Assembly (NCBI GenBank): GCA_028710525.1
Contig: JAQTTY010000001.1
Coordinates: forward strand, 275,955-339,954
DNA: 64,000 nucleotides
Origin: Gallionella sp.
GTDB taxonomy: Bacteria; Pseudomonadota; Gammaproteobacteria; Burkholderiales; Gallionellaceae
Direction: 5' to 3'
Part shown: positions 26,433 to 32,631 of the stretch, in pieces
Layout: the number at the start of each line of letters is the position of its first letter
Position numbering within the stretch: position 1 is the stretch's first letter
Program-made: the position numbers and the translations under genes
Notes under the pieces: model-generated
Seen by the model: only the letters and a program-made list of their open reading frames with translations
What the model was told of the DNA's origin: nothing
The model's database searches: none

Positions 26433-27262
26433 TCATCGACTAGGCTCTGACTTCCCCAGCTCCTTGCCTGAGACCAAGCCCTTCCCATCTTTGTACAATA
26501 TGCCAACTACTTCATCTTTAACTGGCACGCGCGATAAGTTGGCAATGTCATGTCGGACAAATACATCAGGATCTCGTCCAGTTTTCTGAATCACTTGGTT
26601 ATCCTGTACATCAAGGATCTTCCCCTCATAGCTTCCCCTTGTGACTGGCCGTTGCGCGAGACGCTCGGCAAGTTTTGATTGAGCCTCTTTTGTCGGTATG
26701 TAGTTAGTAACTTCGATCCCAGCCAACTGCGCTGCAATCCAAGCCGCTTCTACGACTTTGGGTTTGCCGGTGAGCGACATGGCAGTCCAGCCCTTTGCTT
26801 TTGCCAACTCGACGGCTGCATCTAGGTTCTGTTCACCAGCTTTCAGTTTCAGTGTGTCACCCTGATCTACAAGGACTGAGCGGCCACCACTAGCAGGACG
26901 ATATGCACCTTTTTATCACGGATAAACATGCCACCCATCAAATCCTTAGGCTGTGCCAGATTCCGCTTGCGCCATGCGTCGTCTAGATAAATTTGTTCTT
27001 CCACGACGCTCAACCCCAGTGATTGGGCTGTTGGATACGCCAGCAACAATTGCTTGATTGCATCCTCCTTCTCGTTGAGCATGCTTGCCTGAACCTGCTT
27101 GTTGATTTCTTCTGCCAACTCCAACCCTTCCAGGTTGTGCAGGCCATTCACCCAGTAAGGTGCGTGTACTGCAAAGCGACTATTGTTTGTAGCGGCTGAC
27201 TTCAGTTGACCTTCTTTAGCCAGTGTCAAGTCGTCCTGCATTTCTTGATTCTCTAACATCAC
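26433..27262 (-). pseudogene. Frameshifted LPD7-KfrB domain protein
   Basis: Two track ORFs (27262-26867 and 26807-26433) are parts of one gene. The first reads to MFIRDKK and then goes out of frame. Shifting frame at an A5 run (minus strand; T5 at 26910-26914) restores a continuous reading KGAYRPASGGRSVLVDQGDTLKLKAGEQNLDAAVELAKAKGWTAM. The whole would be about 276 aa: an N-terminal helical part, an LPD7-like domain (KGWTAMSLTGKPKVVEAAWIAAQLAGIEV) and a KfrB-like end (YEGKILDVQDNQVIQK). TraI of this element has the same two domains in order. One missing A (A6 expected) explains the break. Mutation and sequencing error cannot be told apart here. Confidence 0.82.
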
Positions 27263-27279
27263 TAACCCCTAAATATCTT

Positions 27280-28686
27280 TTACAGCTCAGAATGGGTGTT
27301 CATCGAAACATGGACCGCGCTACCTTCGCGCTGAGTGTGATCGTTGAGCTCTTTCAAGTGATCGCCAAAGCTTGCCATTCCTCCGTTGCCATTGTCGGTG
27401 CCTGTATTGGCAGTTCCGCCTATACCAGCACTCTGACCCTTTGCACTTGATGTAGATGGCGTGGGTGACACATCCTGACGTTGATGCGGCGGATTGTTCC
27501 CATGCGAAATTGAGGGGCTAGGGGCTTTGCTGCTTGGAGATTCAAAGTCAGAACGCTTTGGTGGCGTTGAACCATTTGCAGCTATTTCAGCGAAGGACAT
27601 GGCTGGAGCTTGTGGTGCAGGACCAGAATCTATTTCTCTACCGCCGATTCCACCTCTAGATTCATTTTTTGCGGCAGCTCCTCCTCCGGCACTCATGCTC
27701 TTAAGCAAATTGCCAATCGGACCTGTACTTTTTGCACCTGAGGCTATTGAGGTTCCGCCTGATACAGCTGCTGCAGCTGCTGCACCAGCAACTGCGCCCA
27801 CTGCTGCTGCATCGCCAGTGCTCATCTGCGACGAACCTGATGACAGCATTGCGGCAATGCTGTCTGCTTTCCATGCAACACCAAAGAGCAAAACGTATCC
27901 AAGCGCAGCGGCCCAGATTGGCGGCCAAACACTAGGATCTGACATTGAAGGAAGCGTTGCGAATTCTTTGATGATCTCAGCACTGAAAGCAGTCATCGTG
28001 ATCAGAATCGCAGCGTAGATCATTATTCTGTATACGAGTGAGATGAGATATTTGAGAGGCGCAAATCCCTGCTCGCGCAAAGCGTCTAGACCTAATAAAG
28101 CAAAACTGATTGGTGACAGTGCCACCACAATCTTGGTTTCAATGAATGTCATCAATATTTTGAAGGCAATCAGGGCCGAAGTTCCCAAGATAACAACGCT
28201 CACTAAACCCATCATGATCGAGGGGAATGGATTGAGTGATTGAAAAATTCCTTGGGACTTATCCAGTTGCTCCAGCAAGGATGATGCAACCTCTATTCCT
28301 TTATTTAGCGGAGAGGTGGGGTCAAATGCAACTGCCCCTGATCCACTTCCTATTTGAAGAAATTCAGCCGCAACTTTAGAGATGAACGGCCCGCCGTGTT
28401 CAAATACATACAAAGCAATTCCAGCCCACATGAGTGATCCAATAAATTTTGCAAAGACTTGCTCTAGATCAGCGCCTGTTATGAGTTTGGTTATATTGGT
28501 CCATGTAAGCTGAAAGATCATGAACAGGCATAGCCATCGCAGTGCTACGCCTTGTAGCGTGTTGGAAACTGTTCCCAATGATGTTTCCATTGAACTCATC
28601 AGCAACTCTGTTGCGGCTTGTTGAGTTGCACTGAATGCTGGCGATGTAAAGAGCAGCAATGCGATTATCACTAAATATTTTTTCAT
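27280..28686 (-). CDS. trbL: TrbL/VirB6-like conjugative transfer membrane protein
   Basis: Polytopic inner-membrane protein, 468 aa. A signal peptide (MKKYLVIIALLLFTSPAFSA) and several transmembrane helices (for example LRWLCLFMIFQLTW, FIGSLMWAGIALYVF, SIMMGLVSVVILGTSALIAFKILM, IMIYAAILITMTAF, WAAALGYVLLFGVAW) are visible. An Ala/Gly-rich and then disordered hydrophilic tail follows. This is the layout of TrbL, the VirB6-type channel component. In RP4 it follows trbJ and trbK, as here. All other T4SS scaffold genes are absent from the element. Confidence 0.87.
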   Translation of the reverse strand: MKKYLVIIALLLFTSPAFSATQQAATELLMSSMETSLGTVSNTLQGVALRWLCLFMIFQLTWTNITKLITGADLEQVFAKFIGSLMWAGIALYVFEHGGPFISKVAAEFLQIGSGSGAVAFDPTSPLNKGIEVASSLLEQLDKSQGIFQSLNPFPSIMMGLVSVVILGTSALIAFKILMTFIETKIVVALSPISFALLGLDALREQGFAPLKYLISLVYRIMIYAAILITMTAFSAEIIKEFATLPSMSDPSVWPPIWAAALGYVLLFGVAWKADSIAAMLSSGSSQMSTGDAAAVGAVAGAAAAAAVSGGTSIASGAKSTGPIGNLLKSMSAGGGAAAKNESRGGIGGREIDSGPAPQAPAMSFAEIAANGSTPPKRSDFESPSSKAPSPSISHGNNPPHQRQDVSPTPSTSSAKGQSAGIGGTANTGTDNGNGGMASFGDHLKELNDHTQREGSAVHVSMNTHSEL

Positions 28687-28696
28687 TTTTCAGACC

Positions 28697-28858
28697 TCAA
28701 AATTTGTGATTTTTGTATGCACTTTCAGGCGTGATTGGAACCGCCTTGAAGTGAATTTCTTGCGCCGCCTGTTTCTCCTTGTATTTGAAGAATTGAGCGG
28801 CTACCAAACCAGCAACTAACAGTAAGAAGATGGCGACTGGGATTGAATATTTTTTCAT
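28697..28858 (-). CDS. Small membrane protein in the trbK position (chimera of trbL start and trbJ tail)
   Basis: A 53-aa ORF too short for the track: MKKYSIPVAIFLLLVAGLVAAQFF, one transmembrane helix, then KYKEKQAAQEIHFKAVPITPESAYKNHKF. The tail nearly repeats the TrbJ C-terminus (AQEIHFKAVPVTPESAYKSRKF), and the start shares ATGAAAAAATAT with trbL. It fills the slot of the RP4 entry-exclusion gene trbK between trbJ and trbL, but has no lipobox Cys. Tight spacing (9 bp from trbJ, 10 bp to trbL) supports translation. Confidence 0.75.
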   Translation of the reverse strand: MKKYSIPVAIFLLLVAGLVAAQFFKYKEKQAAQEIHFKAVPITPESAYKNHKF

Positions 28859-28867
28859 TTTAATCTC

Positions 28868-29584
28868 TCAGAATTTACGGCTTTTGTAGGCACTTTCAGG
28901 AGTTACCGGCACTGCTTTGAAGTGGATTTCCTGAGCGTCGTTTTTTGCTTGATCCTTCTTTGTTTGTGTCGCCATGTAGTCTGTCTGAGCGGCCTGTTGT
29001 AGCCTCAGCAACTCTTTCAGGTCTGTGATCTGAACCAGCAACTCATGGTTGATAGATGCCAACGCTTGTAATTGCGCCTGCTCTCCATCTGCTGCTTGGG
29101 CCTTGCGACCCAAGGCATCAACTTTCCCTGTCAAATTTTGCTTGTCATCCTTTTCTTTCATGCCAGCACCGTTCAACGCGGCAGCATGAAGAGAATCCAA
29201 CGTTTTGTTGGCCATCACGTCGAACTTCAACCCAAAGCCTGCTGCATCAGGATTGGTAAATGCCTTTGAAAAGTTTTTATCGACGTTAGCCATGTTTTTA
29301 GCGATTTCGTGTCCACCGGATTCAATCTTTTTCTGATTGTCAGCCAGTTGCTGCAAGCTACCCATACTCACATTCACAGGATTGTTTTGCAGGTTCCTGA
29401 TCTGAGCTTCGTATTGCAAAACTTGGTTCTGATATTGCAAAACCTGTTGAAAGTATTGATCGGTCAGCTTGATGAAGTTAAGAACCTGAGTCCATTCGCT
29501 TGCACCACCTGAGGCGGCTCCACCGGCAATTGCTTGCCCGGAGCACAGCAGCATGATGCTCAAAATTATGGGGAGAATTTTCAT
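28868..29584 (-). CDS. trbJ: TrbJ/VirB5-like conjugative transfer protein
   Basis: Periplasmic or pilus-tip T4SS component of 238 aa with a signal peptide (MKILPIILSIMLLCSGQAIAG) and a mostly helical coiled-coil body (FIKLTDQYFQQVLQYQNQVLQYEAQIRNLQNNP, then LGRKAQAADGEQAQLQALASINHELLVQITDLKELLRLQQAAQTDYMA), the pattern of TrbJ. Its conserved tail AQEIHFKAVPVTPESAYKSRKF is repeated in the next small ORF. It overlaps the upstream 74-aa gene by 4 bases. Confidence 0.87.
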   Translation of the reverse strand: MKILPIILSIMLLCSGQAIAGGAASGGASEWTQVLNFIKLTDQYFQQVLQYQNQVLQYEAQIRNLQNNPVNVSMGSLQQLADNQKKIESGGHEIAKNMANVDKNFSKAFTNPDAAGFGLKFDVMANKTLDSLHAAALNGAGMKEKDDKQNLTGKVDALGRKAQAADGEQAQLQALASINHELLVQITDLKELLRLQQAAQTDYMATQTKKDQAKNDAQEIHFKAVPVTPESAYKSRKF

Positions 29585-29805
29585 TCTGAAATCTCCTTTT
29601 CACTCTCTTCTTTGAAGTCTTTGGCAAGATCCAAAATGCCTTTCTTGTGCAGGTAATAAATGACTATTAGCCCAGAAATCATCCCTAAAATTATTGAATA
29701 AATTCCTGCTCCTGCCAGTGCAAACAAAGCTGATAAAACAGAAAAGAACGTGAGCATTTGGAGCTTTCTGGTAATCATCATTGGTGTATCTGTGTCCTTA
29801 ATCAT
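29581..29805 (-). CDS. Small two-helix membrane protein of the transfer operon
   Basis: A 74-aa protein, not recognised. Two adjacent hydrophobic segments (MLTFFSVLSALFALAGAGIYSIILGMISGLIVIYYL) are followed by an acidic/basic cytoplasmic tail (DLAKDFKEESEKEISE). GGAGATTG precedes the ATG. Overlap with trbJ (ATGA) ties it to the Trb proteins, so a role in assembling or shielding TrbJ/TrbL is possible. No similarity to TrbC or TrbD was apparent. Confidence 0.6.
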   Translation of the reverse strand: MIKDTDTPMMITRKLQMLTFFSVLSALFALAGAGIYSIILGMISGLIVIYYLHKKGILDLAKDFKEESEKEISE

Positions 29806-29855
29806 TTCAATCTCCTTAAAAAGTTTTGCTGCAAAAGATTTGTGCTACTTGTTTC

Positions 29856-30050
29856 CTACAGTCCAAATGCACTGCCGTTGAAATTGATAAAGCGTATTCG
29901 CTGCCGTTCAATTTTTAACAACATCTTGTGGGGAATTTTCCCGCACGGCTCGTCTGCCAGTGCGCGCATCGCGCGCTGATCTGCATCTGATAATTCATAC
30001 TGTTTAACGACTGGATTTCTCTTCGTTACTGGTAAAATTGCACTAGCCAT
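29856..30050 (-). CDS. Small hypothetical protein between traM and trbJ
   Basis: A 64-aa protein of unknown function (MASAILPVTKRNPVVKQYELSDADQRAMRALADEPCGKIPHKML). It has no membrane segment or signal, one short helix pair and a basic C-terminal half. AGGAGATCC lies before the ATG at good spacing, which supports expression. It follows the 14-bp hairpin after traM and so may be the first gene of a separately controlled trb sub-operon. Confidence 0.55.
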   Translation of the reverse strand: MASAILPVTKRNPVVKQYELSDADQRAMRALADEPCGKIPHKMLLKIERQRIRFINFNGSAFGL

Positions 30051-30080
30051 TTCTGGATCTCCTGTGATCTGTTGTGGTTA

Positions 30081-30114
30081 GCTGTGTCTAACTGTTAGCG
30101 CAGTTAGGCACAGC
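30081..30114 (-). promoter_or_regulatory. Strong hairpin between traM and the trb genes
   Basis: GCTGTGTCTAACTG-TTAGCG-CAGTTAGGCACAGC: a 14-bp stem with one mismatch/wobble and no T tract on the minus strand. It may be a processing or attenuation site splitting traKLM from the trb part, or a protein-binding dyad. Confidence 0.6.
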
Positions 30115-30127
30115 GCATTTAGAAATT

Positions 30128-30781
30128 TCAAAGCATGATTTTTAGCGCGATCACGCTTACGATTGCAGCGCTTACACCTCCTGTAAAAAAGGAAAGAAGA
30201 ATCCATTTCTTTAGTTCAGATTTGTGAATCCGCTCCCGTGTCAAAATTTTTGTTTCGGCGACCTGTACCTGGCTCTTTGCTGTGCCAGTTATCGCAGCTG
30301 TGGCCTTTTCAATTTCAGAGATCATTGAGCTAAGCGTCTGCAGCGATTTGTCAAACGCATTCCGGAAATGTTGTGTGGCAATTTCCATTTCCGTTTTATG
30401 AACCGCTGTGATGTCATCTCGAATCTGCTTTTGGGCATATCGTCCAACGGTTTCGACTTGTTGGCTTTGGAATGAGGCTTGAAGTTTTTGCTCCTTGATG
30501 TACTCCTGCTTTGACGCTTCAAGGTGGCTCTTCAATTGTGTGGTTAGGTCCAGTAGAGCTTGTCCACAATTGGATGCCACCTCTTTCATTTTTTCAGGGG
30601 AGTAGCTGGACTCGATTTCTGAAGTTAATGTTTCAACTTTGGCGGCCAGCGCACGCTGATGCGCATCGACTATTTCATGTAGTGCCACTTCATTAAGAGC
30701 AACTAAAGTGAACACTGGGTCGTCGTCCGCGACGCGGATTCCCCTGGACATCAAAACTGCCTGGAGCTTTTTGATGTCCAT
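30128..30781 (-). CDS. traM: TraM-like mobilization accessory protein
   Basis: A 217-aa protein with an N-terminal region MDIKKLQAVLMSRGIRVADDDPVFTLVALNEVALHEIVD, a long coiled coil (about 45-175) and one C-terminal transmembrane helix (WILLSFFTGGVSAAIVSVIALKI). This matches the IncP traM product that follows traL. It starts 2 bp after traL. In RP4 the gene is part of the oriT-proximal leader operon. Its precise biochemical role is not established. Confidence 0.75.
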   Translation of the reverse strand: MDIKKLQAVLMSRGIRVADDDPVFTLVALNEVALHEIVDAHQRALAAKVETLTSEIESSYSPEKMKEVASNCGQALLDLTTQLKSHLEASKQEYIKEQKLQASFQSQQVETVGRYAQKQIRDDITAVHKTEMEIATQHFRNAFDKSLQTLSSMISEIEKATAAITGTAKSQVQVAETKILTRERIHKSELKKWILLSFFTGGVSAAIVSVIALKIML

Positions 30782-30783
30782 TG

Positions 30784-31515
30784 CTACAGCCCTGCTTTGT
30801 CAAGTTCAGCAAATACTTCTTTGACTACTTTCTGTAAGCGGTTTTTTGCTAAAAAGCTGAAGTCAGAAGAATCCATTACATCCGCGAGCGTCATGTTGCG
30901 CTCAGTCATTTGTTTCATGTCGCCGGTGAATGTGTCTGACTGGCTCCGATCAATGATTTTGACGATGCCTGCAATTTTTCCAGCTTTTTCAGCTTCTCTA
31001 AAAAGTTTGCCGGCAGAGATAGGCAGCCCGTCAAATTCAACCTTGCCCCAAAATTCATTTTCCCAGACGACGACTTTTGCATGGTTGTTTACCTTGCTAA
31101 GCAGTTCCGCAAAGCCGTTGAAGGTGTCAGGCTTGGCCTGCCCGCCGGTTAAGACGGTATGAACAAAAACTTTTTTCCCTGCCTCTGCCATGATTTGAAA
31201 AATGTCGTTTTCGGCTAGGTATCTGGTCAAAGGCATGAAGGTGGCAGCCCCGTTATCTATTACGAAATCTGCATCACTTGAAACAATCAACTCCATTAAA
31301 GGGTCAAACTTTCTCTGAATGACATTGCCTCCCTCTGCAATCTCGATGTGCGCAACATCTAGTGACTTGTATCCGGAAAATGTGGCATTTACCGGATCGG
31401 TGTCGGCGCAAACGACCTTATAGCCAATGCTCTGGAGATACTGAGCAATCAGTACAGCTATCAGCGATTTACCAACGCCGCCCTTGCCCTGCAAAATCAT
31501 GTGAATACTGCTCAT
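30784..31515 (-). CDS. traL: TraL-like ParA/MinD-type ATPase
   Basis: A 243-aa cytoplasmic P-loop ATPase with the deviant Walker A QGKGGVGKSLIAVLIAQYL and the TraL signature DTDPVNATFSGYKSL. DFVIDNGAATFMPL represents the Walker B area. In IncP plasmids the traK-traL-traM order is the same and the genes run away from oriT. A role in relaxosome or plasmid localisation at the membrane together with TraM is inferred. Confidence 0.85.
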   Translation of the reverse strand: MSSIHMILQGKGGVGKSLIAVLIAQYLQSIGYKVVCADTDPVNATFSGYKSLDVAHIEIAEGGNVIQRKFDPLMELIVSSDADFVIDNGAATFMPLTRYLAENDIFQIMAEAGKKVFVHTVLTGGQAKPDTFNGFAELLSKVNNHAKVVVWENEFWGKVEFDGLPISAGKLFREAEKAGKIAGIVKIIDRSQSDTFTGDMKQMTERNMTLADVMDSSDFSFLAKNRLQKVVKEVFAELDKAGL

Positions 31516-31533
31516 ATTTTTCCCTTCAATAAG

Positions 31534-31917
31534 TTAAGTGTTATCTACTTCAAATTTTGCTAAGGGGATTGCGCTGTGCTCCCCCTCCCTTGCCTTGCCG
31601 GATAAAACTCGCAGTGGATTACCTGTTGCTGGTAAAACCGGCGCGGGTCTTGTTGCATGGCTGTGATTTGGTAATTTGCTATTTGTAGTCGTTACGCCTT
31701 TGTTCTCTTTTCTGATTCTGTAAACAGCCAGTTCAAAGCTGGCAAATGAAAGTGAGATTCCACTTTCCATTAGCACTTTGTGGACATCCTTCCGTGGCAC
31801 GCCAGCCCGTAATGCATTCTCAATTTCATTGAAAATTTCACGAATCCTCGCGGTCGCAGACCTATTTTTCCCTCTGGCTAGGCTCTGTAGCTTTTCTGAT
31901 ATGTCGTTGTTACCCAT
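31534..31917 (-). CDS. traK: TraK-like oriT-binding protein
   Basis: A 127-aa basic protein (ARGKNRSATARIREIFNEIENALRAGVPRKDVHKVLMESGISLSFASFELAVYRIRKEN), the pattern of TraK. In RP4 that protein wraps the DNA next to nic. The C-terminal 50 residues are disordered. It is encoded directly beside oriT and reads away from it, as in RP4. The AT-rich, iteron-bearing DNA at 31990-32085 is its probable binding region. Confidence 0.78.
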   Translation of the reverse strand: MGNNDISEKLQSLARGKNRSATARIREIFNEIENALRAGVPRKDVHKVLMESGISLSFASFELAVYRIRKENKGVTTTNSKLPNHSHATRPAPVLPATGNPLRVLSGKAREGEHSAIPLAKFEVDNT

Positions 31918-32036
31918 CTGATTTGCACCTGGTTTGTGTTGATGTGTTCCTTATGATTTTTTTATCTCCTTCTCGCTTGCAGTTGATGTGTGCATTATGT
32001 CTTTGTGATAAATAATTACAAATAATCAATAAATTA

Positions 32037-32083
32037 AGCGACACGCAGCGGCATGGAGCGACAGCGAGCGACACACAGCGGCA
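32037..32083. repeat. Iteron-like direct repeats beside oriT
   Basis: AGCGACACGCAGCGGCA (32037-32053) and AGCGACACACAGCGGCA (32067-32083) match at 16 of 17 bases with a partial copy AGCGACAGCG between them. They follow an AT-rich stretch. Likely sites for a relaxosome protein such as TraK, or replication iterons of the excised form. Confidence 0.75.
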
Positions 32084-32124
32084 ATCTATTCATTACTCAA
32101 TTTGTGCAGGTATTCTGTAAATGC

Positions 32125-32155
32125 GGGGCAGGACGGAGGGCGGTTGCACCGCCCT
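32125..32155 (-). other. oriT: Origin of transfer: TraJ-type hairpin and nic motif
   Basis: On the minus strand: AGGGCGG-TGCAA-CCGCCCT hairpin, then CCGTCCTG/CCCCGC. An inverted repeat just 5' of TCCTG/CCC is the layout of RP4-type (MOBP) nic regions. The nick would fall between 32129 and 32128 (minus strand), which sends the traK/trb side first. Its place between traK and traJ matches IncP plasmids. Confidence 0.85.
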
Positions 32156-32265
32156 TAAAACACACTCAACGCCTTCGGCTTATTCATGATGTTTTTGTCC
32201 TGCGCCTGGCGGCGAGCTGGATTCGTTTTCTCGCCTCAACTGAGAATTGAAACGAAGGATTGGTT

Positions 32266-32631
32266 ATGTCTGTGAGATCAGAATCGCGACAAAAAACTGT
32301 GACGATTGGTGTACGAGCAACACCAATCGAAAAAGAAAAATTGAAATCGCGTGCCGAGGCATTTGACGTGTCGGTTGGTGAGCTTTGTCGCCAAGCAATA
32401 TTTGGTGCAGTTCCAAAATCAAAGACCGATCAGGATGCGCGGCGTGAGCTCGCCGCTACACGTGCCGATTTGGGCCGGTTGGGTGGATTACTGAAAGGAT
32501 GGTTGTCCGGTTCCTTTGAGCAAGGCGCACCGGTAGCTAAGACTCATGCTGATGTAGTGAAGCTGCTGCGCGACATTGAGGCTACACAACAGCGTGTTGT
32601 TGCTGCCGTTAAAAAATTGGCCGAGAAATAA
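32266..32631 (+). CDS. traJ: TraJ/MobC-like relaxosome protein
   Basis: A 121-aa protein with a ribbon-helix-helix start (QKTVTIGVRATPIEKEKLKSRAEAFDVSVGELCRQAIFG) and a helical C-terminus. This corresponds to IncP TraJ, which binds the hairpin next to nic and recruits the relaxase. The ATG at 32266 is chosen because AAGGA lies 7 bases upstream. The track uses the TTG at 32260. Its stop overlaps the traI start (TAATG). Confidence 0.87.
   Translation: MSVRSESRQKTVTIGVRATPIEKEKLKSRAEAFDVSVGELCRQAIFGAVPKSKTDQDARRELAATRADLGRLGGLLKGWLSGSFEQGAPVAKTHADVVKLLRDIEATQQRVVAAVKKLAEK

Noticed and set aside
32053-32250. 65-aa ORF in the traK-traJ interval
   Set aside because: Covers the iterons, the oriT hairpin and the nic motif. 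Its composition follows those sites and not a protein.
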